Assembly (NCBI RefSeq): GCF_024300625.1
Contig: NZ_CP101322.1
Span: 2,989,992 to 3,053,991 of the forward strand
Direction: 5' to 3'
DNA from: Halovivax gelatinilyticus
Lineage (GTDB): Archaea > Halobacteriota > Halobacteria > Halobacteriales > Natrialbaceae
Length of the DNA: 64,000 bases
In this document: in pieces, positions 35,337 to 44,735 of the stretch
Layout: each line of letters starts with the position of its first letter
Position numbering within the stretch: position 1 is the stretch's first letter
Notes under the pieces: model-generated
What the model was told of the DNA's origin: nothing
Database searches by the model: none
What the model saw: the letters and a program-made list of their open reading frames with translations, nothing else
Position numbers and translations under genes: made by a program

Positions 35337-37313
35337 ATGGATATAGAGGAGATCAACACCATCGCAGTTCTTGGAGCGGGGAACATGGGTCACGGAATCG
35401 CGGAGGTCGCCGCCCTCGCCGACTACGACGTGCGCATGCGCGACATAAACGATGAAGTCGTACAGGACGGCTACGAGCAGATCGAGTGGTCGCTCGGAAA
35501 GCTCGCCGAGCAAGAACAGATATCCGAGGACGAAGCCGACGCCGCCCTGGATCGGGTGACGCCGCTCGTCGAGGTCGAAGCCGCGGTCGCCGATGCGGAC
35601 GTCGTCATCGAAGCGGTGCCGGAGGTCATGGACATCAAGAAGGACGTCTACGGGGAAGTCGAGTCCTTCGCCCCGGATCACGCGATCTTCGCGACGAACA
35701 CCTCCTCGCTCTCGATCACCGAGATCGCCGAGGTGACCGATCGGCCGGATCAGTTCTGCGGGATGCACTTTTTCAACCCGCCGATCCGCATGCCGCTCGT
35801 CGAGGTCATCTCGGGCGCTGACACGGGCGAGGAGACGCTCGAGACGATCGAGGCTCTCGCCGAAGACTTCGGAAAGTCGCCCGTTCGCGTCCACAAAGAC
35901 GCACCCGGGTTCATCGTCAATCGCGTGCTCGTCCCGCTGATGAACGAGGCGGCCTGGCTCGTCAGCGACGACGTGTCGTCGGTCGAGGAAGTCGACGCGA
36001 CGACGAAGTACGACATGGGCCAGCCGATGGGCGCGTTCGAACTCGGCGACATGGTGGGTCACGACGTGAGTTTCCACGTCCTCGAGTACATGCACGAGAC
36101 GCTCGGTGACGCCTACGAACCCGCGCCTGCGCTCGTCGAGAAGGTCGAGAACGAAGAGTACGGACAAAAGACCGGCTCCGGATTCTACGACTACGAGGAC
36201 GGCGACGGCCCCGATATCGATCCCGGAGCGGGGAGCGAACTCGTCGAGTCGCGGCTCTACGCGGCGATGGCGAACGAGGTCGCCCGTTTGCTGGGCGAGG
36301 AAATCGCCACCGCGGATGCGATCGACGAGGGGCTCAAACTGGGCGGCGGTTGGCCGGACGGCCCCGTCGCGCAGCTCGACGAGTTCGGCGTCGAGGCCGC
36401 CAGATCCGCGCTCGAGGAGGCGTTCGAGGAGTCCGGTCACGAGCGCTACCGCCCGTCGGAACACTTAGACGAGTTCGTCGAACAGGGCGGGTTTCGGGAG
36501 CCGACGGGAGCCGAGGGTGACGGCGAGCGATCGTACGAGTCGATCAGTCTCGAATACCCGGGCGAGAACGTCGGTGAGATCGTCATCGATCGCCCACACC
36601 GGATGAACACGATCACGACGGACATGATCGAAGAGATCGACGACGCGATAGATCAGTTCGTCGACGACGAATCCGTCCGAGCGGTGCTGCTCCGGGGCGC
36701 GGGCGATCGAGCGTTTTCGGCCGGATTCGACGCGTCGACGGCGGCGGCCGGGAGCGGGATCGAAGCGGCGGAACTCTCCAGATTGGGCCAGCGCGTATTC
36801 GGACGGCTAGAGGAGATTCCGATGCCGGTCGTCGCGGCGATCGACGGGTACGCGCTCGGCGGCGGGATGGAGTTGGCGACGTGTGCCGACGTACGGATCG
36901 CGAGCGAACGATCCTCTTTCGGACAGCCTGAACACAACCTCGGACTCATCCCTGGCTGGGGCGGTACCCAGCGCCTCTCTCGAATCGTCGGGGAGGGACG
37001 AGCCAAGGAGATTATCTTTACGGCCAGAAACGATTACGACGCCGAGACGATGGCCGACTACGGATTCGTCAACGAAGTCGTCGAGACGGACTCGTTCGAC
37101 GAGCGTGCGGTCGAACTCGCCGAGCAGTTCGCCGCGGGCCCGCCGATCGCGATGAAGTTCACGAAGCGTGCAATGGCCGCCGGCCGCGGCGATATCGACG
37201 CCGGCCTGGAAGTCGAATCGAGTTCGTTCGGACACCTCTTTACGACCGACGATCTCTGGGAAGGGCTGTCAGCGTTCCAGTCCGATCGAGACCCAGAATT
37301 CGAGGGAAAGTGA
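35337..37313 (+). CDS. Bifunctional 3-hydroxyacyl-CoA dehydrogenase/enoyl-CoA hydratase
   Basis: This 658-residue protein fuses two beta-oxidation steps. Residues 1-290 form the NAD-dependent hydroxyacyl-CoA dehydrogenase (GAGNMGHG nucleotide loop, catalytic His in GMHFFNPPIRMP). Residues of about 300-385 are the C-terminal dehydrogenase domain. Residues of about 400-655 are a crotonase with the oxyanion hole in RAFSAGFD and active-site region GYALGGGMELATCADVRI and GLIPGWGGTQRL. The domain order (dehydrogenase first) is the reverse of bacterial FadB and is typical of archaeal homologues. It would act with the divergent acyl-CoA dehydrogenase. Confidence 0.95.
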   Translation: MDIEEINTIAVLGAGNMGHGIAEVAALADYDVRMRDINDEVVQDGYEQIEWSLGKLAEQEQISEDEADAALDRVTPLVEVEAAVADADVVIEAVPEVMDIKKDVYGEVESFAPDHAIFATNTSSLSITEIAEVTDRPDQFCGMHFFNPPIRMPLVEVISGADTGEETLETIEALAEDFGKSPVRVHKDAPGFIVNRVLVPLMNEAAWLVSDDVSSVEEVDATTKYDMGQPMGAFELGDMVGHDVSFHVLEYMHETLGDAYEPAPALVEKVENEEYGQKTGSGFYDYEDGDGPDIDPGAGSELVESRLYAAMANEVARLLGEEIATADAIDEGLKLGGGWPDGPVAQLDEFGVEAARSALEEAFEESGHERYRPSEHLDEFVEQGGFREPTGAEGDGERSYESISLEYPGENVGEIVIDRPHRMNTITTDMIEEIDDAIDQFVDDESVRAVLLRGAGDRAFSAGFDASTAAAGSGIEAAELSRLGQRVFGRLEEIPMPVVAAIDGYALGGGMELATCADVRIASERSSFGQPEHNLGLIPGWGGTQRLSRIVGEGRAKEIIFTARNDYDAETMADYGFVNEVVETDSFDERAVELAEQFAAGPPIAMKFTKRAMAAGRGDIDAGLEVESSSFGHLFTTDDLWEGLSAFQSDRDPEFEGK

Positions 37314-37506
37314 CCGAATAGCCGATTCTGACACTGAACGGCTGCGTTTCGGCCATACCCGGCGCATTGTTCGGCTGAAACGACGGGATGTCGGCCGATC
37401 AACAACACTAGGATTGTTGACAGCTGGTCGCGAGATTTATCACCCCGTGCTTCTATTTTCTGCGCGTGGTTGGAATCGACGGTGATGGCATGGGAGTGGT
37501 CAACGC

Positions 37507-38082
37507 ATGAGTGACGAGGAGTACTCGGTGCTGGTCGTAGACGACGAGGCCAGACTCGCCGATCTGTTCGCCGCGTGGATCAACACTGAGCGATCGGTCG
37601 AGACGGCCTACGACGGCACGGAGGCTCTCGAAAAAATGACGGACGCCGTCGAGGTCGTCCTCCTCGATCGGCGCATGCCAGGACTGTCGGGTGACGAAGT
37701 TCTCGAAAAGATTCGCGAGGCCGGATACGATTGCCGGGTCGTGATGGTGACGGCCGTCGACCCGGACTTCGACATCATCGAGATGGGATTCGACGATTAT
37801 CTGGTCAAACCCGTCTCGAAAGAAGAACTCTTCGAGATGATCGACTCGGTCACCAGTCGGTCCGAGTACGAATCGGACATTCAGGAGTATTATTCGCTCG
37901 TCTCGAAGAAGGCGCTGCTCGAATCGGAAAAGTCCGACCGCGAACTCGAAGACAACGACGAGTACGGTGAACTCGTCGAGCGCGTCGCAGAACTTCGATC
38001 GCAAGTGGACGAGACCGTCTCCGGGATGTCCTCACACGACGACTTCGTCGGTGCATTCCAGGATCTCCAATCGGAGAACTGA
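37507..38082 (+). CDS. HalX-domain response regulator
   Basis: This 191-residue protein has a receiver domain with Asp12/Asp13, phospho-acceptor Asp54 (VVLLDRRMPG), Thr82 and Lys101 (DYLVKPVS). The HalX domain, a helical module found in haloarchaeal regulators, follows at about 120-185 (EYYSLVSKKALLESEKSDREL). No DNA-binding domain is seen, so output is probably by protein contact. No histidine kinase is adjacent, so it is an orphan regulator here. Confidence 0.92.
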   Translation: MSDEEYSVLVVDDEARLADLFAAWINTERSVETAYDGTEALEKMTDAVEVVLLDRRMPGLSGDEVLEKIREAGYDCRVVMVTAVDPDFDIIEMGFDDYLVKPVSKEELFEMIDSVTSRSEYESDIQEYYSLVSKKALLESEKSDRELEDNDEYGELVERVAELRSQVDETVSGMSSHDDFVGAFQDLQSEN

Positions 38083-38203
38083 CCAGCGTCCATCCGCCGT
38101 CATTTTCGCCGGGTGCTAGTAATCAGTGCGTTCCGTCTCAGGGGTCACACTGGTCGAAAACGAGGGGGTGATAAACACGATCCAGCGCGTGCGCGAATCG
38201 ATT

Positions 38204-38217
38204 CATATATTTTATTA
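38204..38217 (+). promoter_or_regulatory. TATA box of nikR
   Basis: CATATATTTTATTA lies 24-37 bases before the nikR ATG, so the transcript is likely leaderless. Confidence 0.6.
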
Positions 38218-38240
38218 ACGAGCGGCCCGGTTACTAGTGC

Positions 38241-38672
38241 ATGGCTGTTGTAAGTGTCTCGATGCCGGACGAACTTTTAGAACGGCTCGATGCCTTCTCG
38301 GACGAACACGGCTACACCGGCCGAAGCGAAGTCGTTCGAGAAGCGGCACGATCCCTGTTGAGCGAGTTCGAAGAGACCCGCCTCGAGGACCGTCGGCTGA
38401 TGAGCATCGTCACCGTTCTCTTCGATTACGAAACGACGAGCGTCGAAGAGCGCATGATTCAACTTCGCCACGAGCACGAATCGCTCGTCGCCTCGAATTT
38501 CCACACCCACGTCGGCGACCACTACTGTATGGAACTGTTCGTACTCGAAGGCGAACTCGAAGAGATATCCACGTTCGTCGGGAAAATACGGGCGACGAGC
38601 GACATACTGACCGTCGATTACTCGGTGATGCCCATCGAGGACGTCGGCCCGCTTTCGAACCGCCACGATTGA
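38241..38672 (+). CDS. nikR: NikR nickel-responsive regulator
   Basis: NikR represses nickel uptake genes when nickel is bound. The 143-residue protein has the ribbon-helix-helix DNA-binding domain ([32 protein letters not shown]) and the ACT-like C-terminal domain. The high-affinity nickel ligands are present at His77, His88, His90 and Cys96 ([21 protein letters not shown]), matching the known His76/His87/His89/Cys95 set. No nickel transporter or urease/hydrogenase gene is in this window, so its targets are elsewhere. Confidence 0.94.
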   Translation: MAVVSVSMPDELLERLDAFSDEHGYTGRSEVVREAARSLLSEFEETRLEDRRLMSIVTVLFDYETTSVEERMIQLRHEHESLVASNFHTHVGDHYCMELFVLEGELEEISTFVGKIRATSDILTVDYSVMPIEDVGPLSNRHD

Positions 38673-38810
38673 CGCGCCGATGTCTCTCGGGTGGTCGCAG
38701 ACCGACCGATTCGTTCCGTATGGAACAACTCTTCGACGAGCCGAGGCGACGATGTGCTCCGTACCGGGCAGAAAGACTCTTTTGACCGAGCAAGTAGAGT
38801 AGGACTGTGA

Positions 38811-39539
38811 ATGGAACGTCAGTACGAAGTTCTCGGTCTCTCGACTGATGCGAGCCTCCCGGAGGTTCGCACGCGGTATCGGCGTCTGTTAAAACGCCAT
38901 CACCCGGATCACGGGGGTAGCCGCGCTCAGTTTCTCCAAATCCGACGCGCCTACGAGGAGATAACCGGAGAATCTCCGCCTGAGGATGCACCCGGCTCGG
39001 ATCGGCCTCCCGCCGAGGCAAGCGATCCGACGTTTGTCCGCGATGAAACGGCTTCGTCGACGCGCCGTTCGTCCGCCTCCGGCGATCTCCTGTCGATCTC
39101 TCTCGTCGCGTTCAGACAGCAATTGCCCCTCTCTACGCTCTCTCCGGTCCTCCAGGATGGAGTCGTTCGACCGGTCGTTTTTTTCGAGATAACGAACCGG
39201 ACCGACGTGACGCTGACCTGGGACGGCTGGTCCGAAACGTCGTTCGTCGGCCGTGACGGGTTTATGTACCAGGGTTCGTCGGTACTCAATCGGCGTGCGT
39301 CAGCGTTGCCGGGTCGCTGGTGGCCGCGAAAGGCGTCGCTCGAACCCGGCCGCACGCTTCGGGCCATCGTGGTCGCCGAGGGGGTGCCAGCCGACGTCGA
39401 GGTCGAACGAGTCGTCTACACCCAACACGCAGACGATAGGTCCGGAGGGAATCGACAAACGGAGCGCTATCTGTTCGAAATCGCCGACGCGGACGCTCCG
39501 ATCGACGAACTTCCGTTCGACGTCGAAGCCGCGCGGTGA
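38811..39539 (+). CDS. J-domain protein with haloarchaeal-type C-terminal beta domain
   Basis: Residues 1-65 form a J domain with the HPD motif at 31-33 (RHHPDHGG), which stimulates Hsp70 ATPase. After a Pro/Ser/Glu-rich linker (about 60-95), the C-terminal 140 residues are beta-rich (FFEITNRTDVTLTWDGWSE). They do not match the zinc-finger or peptide-binding regions of DnaJ. It may recruit Hsp70 to a specific client or site. The start is ATG 38811. The gene is isolated from dnaK. Confidence 0.85.
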   Translation: MERQYEVLGLSTDASLPEVRTRYRRLLKRHHPDHGGSRAQFLQIRRAYEEITGESPPEDAPGSDRPPAEASDPTFVRDETASSTRRSSASGDLLSISLVAFRQQLPLSTLSPVLQDGVVRPVVFFEITNRTDVTLTWDGWSETSFVGRDGFMYQGSSVLNRRASALPGRWWPRKASLEPGRTLRAIVVAEGVPADVEVERVVYTQHADDRSGGNRQTERYLFEIADADAPIDELPFDVEAAR

Positions 39540-39618
39540 ACGCGGGCCGGCCGAATTCTGTTTCTGAGCACCGGCGAAAACAGAAAGACGGAAAGTAGCG
39601 GACACGAACCGTTAGACG

Positions 39619-40197
39619 ATGGCAGTAGCCCGGGCCGATTCCCTGCTCCGTACGAGACCGAGAACCGTCACGATCGCACTCACGCTCGTCGGGTACGCCC
39701 TCGTCGTCGGGACGTTCACGTTCGAACTGCCGATCTACCCGGATCTCACACAGACGCAGGTGAACTGGTTGACCCACGCGATCGCCGCGATCAACGCCGC
39801 CACGACGGTTCTGCTGGTCGCCGGCTGGTACCTGATCCGCCGCGGCCGCGTCGACGCCCACCGTCGGGCGATGATCGGTGCGTTTTCGTTGATCCTGGGC
39901 TTTCTCGTCGTCTACCTCGTCCGCGTCGGCGGTGGCGGGGAGAAGTACTTCGTCGGACCCGATTCGGTCTACTACGCGTATTTAGCGATGCTCGGGATTC
40001 ACGTACTTCTCTCGATCGTCGCCGTTCCGGTCGTCCTCTACGCGCTCGTCCTCGGTCTCTCACACACCCCGGCGGAACTCAGAGAAACCGTCCACGCCCG
40101 GGTAGGGAGAGTCGCCGCGGCATCGTGGATCGTCAGCCTCGTGCTCGGCGTCGTTACGTACCTCCTGCTCAATCACGTCTACGACTACACCTTCTGA
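39619..40197 (+). CDS. DUF420 membrane protein (CtaM-like)
   Basis: This 192-residue protein has five hydrophobic helices with conserved His residues in NWLTHAIAAINA, VDAHRRAM and LGIHVLLSIVAV, as in DUF420/CtaM proteins. CtaM is needed for assembly or activity of some haem-copper oxidases in Bacillus and Staphylococcus. A haem synthase fusion gene 5 kb downstream supports a similar role here. It is convergent with the ABC permease gene. Confidence 0.83.
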   Translation: MAVARADSLLRTRPRTVTIALTLVGYALVVGTFTFELPIYPDLTQTQVNWLTHAIAAINAATTVLLVAGWYLIRRGRVDAHRRAMIGAFSLILGFLVVYLVRVGGGGEKYFVGPDSVYYAYLAMLGIHVLLSIVAVPVVLYALVLGLSHTPAELRETVHARVGRVAAASWIVSLVLGVVTYLLLNHVYDYTF

Positions 40198-40223
40198 GAC
40201 GGCGAGCGAGAACTCAGTCACGC

Positions 40224-41021
40224 TCAGGATTCCGTCTGCGGGATCGAACGAGCGCCCAGCCAGAACGCCACGAGCGCGATCACTGCCAGAACGAGTAGGT
40301 TGCCGAACGCGGGATCGATTCCGGCGACAGGGGCGTGTTCGGCCCCGTCGTAGGTGAGGATGCGTACCCCTCGGGCGAAGTACGTAAGCGGTGAGAGCGA
40401 GACCACCGGCTCGAACCACGCCGGTAACTGATCGAGGGTGACGAACGTCTCCGAGAGAAAGAGAAGCGGCAGTCCGATCGCGTTGCTCGCCGCGACGGCG
40501 CCGTCCTGTGAATCCGTGTAGCTCCCGATCATCGTCCCAACGCCGCAAAAGCAGACGACACCGACGAGGACGTACGCGATCACGAGCGGCGAGAGCGAGA
40601 TCGACGCGCCGGTGAGAGCGACGACGAGCCCGAGGATCAAGGCGGCGGCGATCGTGATAATGACTGCGTTGACGGCGGTCTGTGCGAGCAACCACTCGCC
40701 CCGGGTTAGCGGAGTGGTCGCGAGCTTCTCGAACCGATTACCCTCGCGATGGCGGGCGACTTCACTCCCCATCCGCGATAGCGGGGTGAAGAGGACGACC
40801 ACGGCGACGTAGCCGGCGACGTAGTAGCCGGCTGGTTCGGCGAACAGGCCGCCGCCGGTCGGATCGGTGCTGACGAGCGCCCCGAAGATGATCACGAGAA
40901 TCGCGGGGAAGAAGAACGTGAAGAACACGGCCGTTCGACGGCGCACGAACGCCCGCCAGCCGGCGCTCGCCTCACCGCGGATGCGCGAGAGTCGATGACC
41001 GAGCGACGTCGATTCGCTCAC
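40224..41021 (-). CDS. ABC-2 type transporter permease
   Basis: This 265-residue protein has six transmembrane helices and the ABC-2 permease layout (RAFVRRRTAVFFTFFFPAILV, then GTMIGSYTDSQDGAVAASNAIGLPLLFLSE). The start GTG overlaps the stop of the ATPase gene (GTGA), so the two are a unit. The substrate is unknown; location near oxidase assembly genes hints at haem, copper or lipid transport. Confidence 0.9.
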   Translation of the reverse strand: MSESTSLGHRLSRIRGEASAGWRAFVRRRTAVFFTFFFPAILVIIFGALVSTDPTGGGLFAEPAGYYVAGYVAVVVLFTPLSRMGSEVARHREGNRFEKLATTPLTRGEWLLAQTAVNAVIITIAAALILGLVVALTGASISLSPLVIAYVLVGVVCFCGVGTMIGSYTDSQDGAVAASNAIGLPLLFLSETFVTLDQLPAWFEPVVSLSPLTYFARGVRILTYDGAEHAPVAGIDPAFGNLLVLAVIALVAFWLGARSIPQTES

Positions 41022-42169
41022 GGTCGCTCACCCGTTTCGCGACGGCGCTTCGTCCGATCGTCGGGTTCGCCCTGTAGCTCGTCCGTGGGGTTGGTCGCGG
41101 TTTGGCGAATCGTATCGGTGGCCGAAGAGTCCAACGTACTCGACGTCGCTCGGTCGGCCGACGTTCCGCCGGCGTTCGTCGTCGATCGTGACGGTTCCGA
41201 CGACTGCGTGAGTTCGAAGTAGACGTCTTCGAGACCCGGTTCTTCCCAGCTCAGACCGGTGTATTCGATCCCGATAGCGTCGAGTTCGTCGACGATGGTC
41301 CCGATGTCCCTCGCGGCGACGTCGTGGACGGTCACCTCGGCGCCGTCGAGCGTAACTCGGTTCGAGATCACCGAATCGATCCGTTCACGAACCGGATTCG
41401 GGTCGCTTCCGTCGGTTGCTTCTTGGTCGATCTGGGTCGATTTTTCGCTCGTGGGTTGCGCTTCGGCCGTCGACGCGGTCGTCGCGAGTTCGATCCGCAG
41501 GCGGCTCGCGCCGGCGTACGTGTCGATCAACGCCTCGGGTGTCCCGCTTTCGACGAGCGACCCGTTCGACAGGAGTCCGACGCGATCGGCGAGGTACTCG
41601 GCTTCGGCCATGTCGTGGGTGGTCACGAGAACGGCCGTACCGTCGTCGGCGAGCGACTCGATCAGCGCCCATATCGTCCGACGACCGACCGGGTCGATCC
41701 CGGTCGTCGGTTCGTCGAGCACCAGCACGGCCGGATCGTTCAACAGCGTACTCCCGACGCAGAGTCGGCGCTGCTGGCCGCCCGAGAGGGTCTCGTACCA
41801 GGTGTCCGCCGAATCGGTGAGTCCGACCGCATCGAGCACTGATTCGGGGTCGCGAGCGCTGGGATACCGCGAGGCGTAGTAGGTGAGCAGTTCCAGCGAG
41901 GAGAGTCGAGCCGGCGGCGAGAACGACTGTGGCAGGACGCCGATCTCGCTCGCGTCGACGCGGGTCGGATCGTCTCCCAGTAGCTGAACGACACCGTCGT
42001 CTGGTGCGATCGTTCCAGTGAGTGTCCGAACGAGCGTGGTCTTTCCCGCTCCGTTCGGCCCGATCAGACAGTAGACCTCGCCGGCATCGATCGAGAGCGA
42101 GACGTCATCGAGCGCCACCGTCTCGCCGTAGCGCTTCTCGACGCCGTCGGCCGCGACGACCGGATCCAT
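41018..42169 (-). CDS. ABC transporter ATP-binding protein with C-terminal extension
   Basis: The nucleotide-binding domain has Walker A (GPNGAGKTT), signature LSGGQQRR, Walker B VLVLDEPTTGID and the switch His in LVTTHDMAE. Residues 230-383 form a variable extension: a Ser/Thr-rich linker, a short alpha-beta segment (VTVHDVAARDIGTIVDEL, then GLEDVYFEL) and an acidic end. The domain pairs with the permease encoded next. The direction (importer or exporter) is most likely export, as for ABC-2 systems. Confidence 0.93.
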   Translation of the reverse strand: MDPVVAADGVEKRYGETVALDDVSLSIDAGEVYCLIGPNGAGKTTLVRTLTGTIAPDDGVVQLLGDDPTRVDASEIGVLPQSFSPPARLSSLELLTYYASRYPSARDPESVLDAVGLTDSADTWYETLSGGQQRRLCVGSTLLNDPAVLVLDEPTTGIDPVGRRTIWALIESLADDGTAVLVTTHDMAEAEYLADRVGLLSNGSLVESGTPEALIDTYAGASRLRIELATTASTAEAQPTSEKSTQIDQEATDGSDPNPVRERIDSVISNRVTLDGAEVTVHDVAARDIGTIVDELDAIGIEYTGLSWEEPGLEDVYFELTQSSEPSRSTTNAGGTSADRATSSTLDSSATDTIRQTATNPTDELQGEPDDRTKRRRETGERP

Positions 42170-42302
42170 CTACCGTCTCGTTTCGCATCCGCCGGGGTAA
42201 GGCGTTCGATTTCGACCCGAACGTCGATTCGTTGAGGTGATAGCGATGGCTGCCACGCGCAGGCCCAATCCATTTGGATCGGCGAGTGGACGATTCTCCA
42301 CC

Positions 42303-43259
42303 ATGGTGTCCGTCGGCTACACGCTCTCGAGCGAGGAACACGGACCGACCGAACTCGTCGACCACGCTCGCCGGGCCGAGGCGGCTGGGTTCGACTTCGT
42401 CTCCATTTCCGATCACTTCCACCCCTGGGTCAGCGCGCAGGGCGAGTCGCCGTTCGTCTGGTCGACGCTGGGAGCGATTGCGACGGCGACCGACGAGATC
42501 GACGTCGGCGTCGGCGTCACCTGTCCGACGATCCGGATCCACCCCGTTAACGTCGCTCAGGCCGTCGCGACCGTCGATGTTATGCTCGGCGATCGGTTCA
42601 CCTTCGGCGTCGGAACCGGCGAGAACTTGAACGAACACGTCGTCGGCGCCCGCTGGCCGGAACACGACGTCCGCCTGGAGATGCTCGGCGAGGCGATGGA
42701 CGTCATGCGATCCCTGTGGACGGGCGAGAACGCGAGCCACCGCGGCGAGCACTTCACCGTCGAGAACGCGAAGCTATTCACCGCGCCCGACGAGCAGCCG
42801 ACGACGATCGTCAGCGCGTTCGGTCCGAAGACGGCCGAATGGGCCGCAGACCACGGCGATGGACTCTGGTGTTCCGGCCCGCAGGAAGAGGTCGTCGAGG
42901 TGTTCGAAGACGCGGGTGGCGACGGTCCGCGGTACACCCAGTTACACGGCTGTTACGCTGACAGCGAAGACGAGGCGGTCGACACCGTCTACGAGGTCTG
43001 GCCGAACGGCTCGCTCCCCGGGGAACTCGCCCAGGAGTTACCGAGTCCGCGACACTTCGAGCAGGCAGCGTCGATGGTCGAGCGTGACGAGGTCGCCGAG
43101 TCGGCCACGGTCACCGACCCGGATCCGGCGGTCTGGATCGAATCGTTCGAGGAGGCGGTGGAGGCGGGCTACGATCACGTCTACGTTCACCAGATCGGTC
43201 CGGACCAGGAGGCCTTCTTCGACTTCTTCGAGGACGAACTCGCCGGTGAACTCGGCTGA
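42303..43259 (+). CDS. F420-dependent LLM-class oxidoreductase (TIGR03557-like)
   Basis: The protein is a luciferase-like TIM-barrel oxidoreductase that uses cofactor F420. The GYTLSSEEHGP opening, SISDHFHPW, and GVGTGENLNEHVVG are hallmarks of the F420-binding subfamily related to F420-dependent glucose-6-phosphate dehydrogenase. The substrate is unknown. I use ATG 42303 (318 residues), since the longer frame from 42237 begins with a basic unconserved stretch. It is divergent from the ABC operon. Confidence 0.88.
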   Translation: MVSVGYTLSSEEHGPTELVDHARRAEAAGFDFVSISDHFHPWVSAQGESPFVWSTLGAIATATDEIDVGVGVTCPTIRIHPVNVAQAVATVDVMLGDRFTFGVGTGENLNEHVVGARWPEHDVRLEMLGEAMDVMRSLWTGENASHRGEHFTVENAKLFTAPDEQPTTIVSAFGPKTAEWAADHGDGLWCSGPQEEVVEVFEDAGGDGPRYTQLHGCYADSEDEAVDTVYEVWPNGSLPGELAQELPSPRHFEQAASMVERDEVAESATVTDPDPAVWIESFEEAVEAGYDHVYVHQIGPDQEAFFDFFEDELAGELG

Positions 43260-43374
43260 CCGAGCGCACGTTCGAAACCTGTCGGAATCTTCGGAGTGCA
43301 GATTGATCGCGTTCGATGACAGTCTCCAATTCGGTGATCGCCGTTTATCGGGTAGATGGTGATGAGTGGGTAGT

Positions 43375-43953
43375 ATGGGATATCGCGACCGGCGCGCGAA
43401 TCGACGACGGTTCGCACAGACGGTGACCGCGACGTTCGCCGGCGTCGTTCTGGCGGGCTGTACCGGCGGTATCGGATGGCCGTCGGTTCGATCTGACGAT
43501 TCCGGAACCGACGCGGCGAGCGACGAACCAGAACAGGGAAGCGACGAAACCGAGGTGCACGAGGGGTACGAGACCACCGAGGTCGTCGTGGCGTCGGATG
43601 AGAACGCCGAACTCGGGTCGGTGACCGCGGCCATCGCCGACACGAGGGAACTGCAGTACCTCGGGCTCAGTGATACAGAGTACCTCCCCGAGGATCGGGG
43701 AATGCTGTTCGTCTACGACGACGTCGACGACCGAACGTTCGTCATGCGCGAGATGGACTTCGGCATCGATATCGTCTACGCCGACGATGACGGGCAGATT
43801 ACGACGATTCACCACGCCCCGGCTCCAGGGCCGGACGAGGACGGTGAATCCCATCGGTATCCCGGTCGTGGCCAGTACATCCTCGAAGTCGTCTACGAGT
43901 GGACGGCGGATCGGGGAATTGAACCCGGTCACACCCTCGAATGGGGTGCGTGA
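43375..43953 (+). CDS. DUF192 lipoprotein exported by the Tat pathway
   Basis: The N-terminus has twin arginines (RRRFAQT), a hydrophobic stretch and lipobox LAGC, so it is likely a Tat-exported, lipid-anchored protein. An acidic linker precedes the DUF192 domain (TRELQYLGLSDTEYLPEDRGMLFVYDD, later FGIDIVYADDDGQI). DUF192 proteins are widespread and of unproven function. ATG 43375 was chosen, nine bases inside a GTG frame start. Confidence 0.85.
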   Translation: MGYRDRRANRRRFAQTVTATFAGVVLAGCTGGIGWPSVRSDDSGTDAASDEPEQGSDETEVHEGYETTEVVVASDENAELGSVTAAIADTRELQYLGLSDTEYLPEDRGMLFVYDDVDDRTFVMREMDFGIDIVYADDDGQITTIHHAPAPGPDEDGESHRYPGRGQYILEVVYEWTADRGIEPGHTLEWGA

Positions 43954-44063
43954 TCGCCAGAGCGGCACCGATCGTCGACGTCGACCTGACCGAGGAGTAC
44001 CGCGGGTGGATCGACGCGGCCAGGCGATGATCGAGAATCTGGACTCGCCGCCGTCCCCAGGAA

Positions 44064-44735
44064 TTAGCGGTCCATCGGACGCCAGACGAGAAATGCAATC
44101 GCGGCCAGGAATGCGATCGTCGAAACCTCGTATCGGAATTCGTACGTAGCGGTGGTCAAGACTGCGCCACCGCCGATGACCGCCGCGACGATCGGTGCGA
44201 TGATCGGCCACGCACAGCCCACGCAAGCGATCAGTCCGAACACGCCACCGGCGACCGATCGGGAGGCGTCGAGCACCGTCACGTACACCAGATAGGCGAT
44301 CGCCGCGTATCCGACGACGAGGTACGGCACGATCGCCAGCCGAAGTCCGTCGCCGACGTAGAATATCGCGGGTCCGTACCCGGGCGGGAGGGTACTCCGT
44401 ATCTCCCAGCCCGTGACCGGCCTCCCGTGGCCGGAGGGATGAATCCCGTAGAGACCGCCGACGTAACTTACGAGTAAGAAGTAACCGATCGCAATCGACG
44501 CCGCGATCAGACGGCGACGTCCGACGACGGATGGTGGCCGCGTTCTGAGGAACGCCCAGAGCCCGACGTTGATCCAGACGAACGGCGCCAGGTGAAAGAA
44601 CGTCGGTGAGACGTCGCGAGCGACGAGATACGCGCCGAGTAGCGCGGCCTGGATCGCCAGGATGAACCCCCAGCCGAGTAGAATTTCGGCTGGCGGTTGC
44701 CGAATCGTAACGGGGCCGACTTCCACTCGCGTCAT
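44064..44735 (-). CDS. Hydrophobic protein linked to haem A/O synthase (DUF7546-like)
   Basis: The 223-residue protein has six or seven transmembrane helices, beginning ILLGWGFILAIQAALLGAYLVA, with a Cys-Gly-Cys in LIACVGCAWPIIAPIV. I believe it belongs to the haloarchaeal family that follows ctaB, although the family number is from memory. The ATG overlaps the stop of the CtaA-CtaB gene, which implies co-translation and a role in haem-copper oxidase assembly. The CVGC motif could bind copper or haem; that is inference. Confidence 0.75.
   Translation of the reverse strand: MTRVEVGPVTIRQPPAEILLGWGFILAIQAALLGAYLVARDVSPTFFHLAPFVWINVGLWAFLRTRPPSVVGRRRLIAASIAIGYFLLVSYVGGLYGIHPSGHGRPVTGWEIRSTLPPGYGPAIFYVGDGLRLAIVPYLVVGYAAIAYLVYVTVLDASRSVAGGVFGLIACVGCAWPIIAPIVAAVIGGGAVLTTATYEFRYEVSTIAFLAAIAFLVWRPMDR

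Noticed and set aside
35286-36464. Reverse 392-codon open frame inside the hydroxyacyl-CoA dehydrogenase fusion
   Set aside because: It is the antisense shadow of a well-conserved bifunctional enzyme and has no domain.
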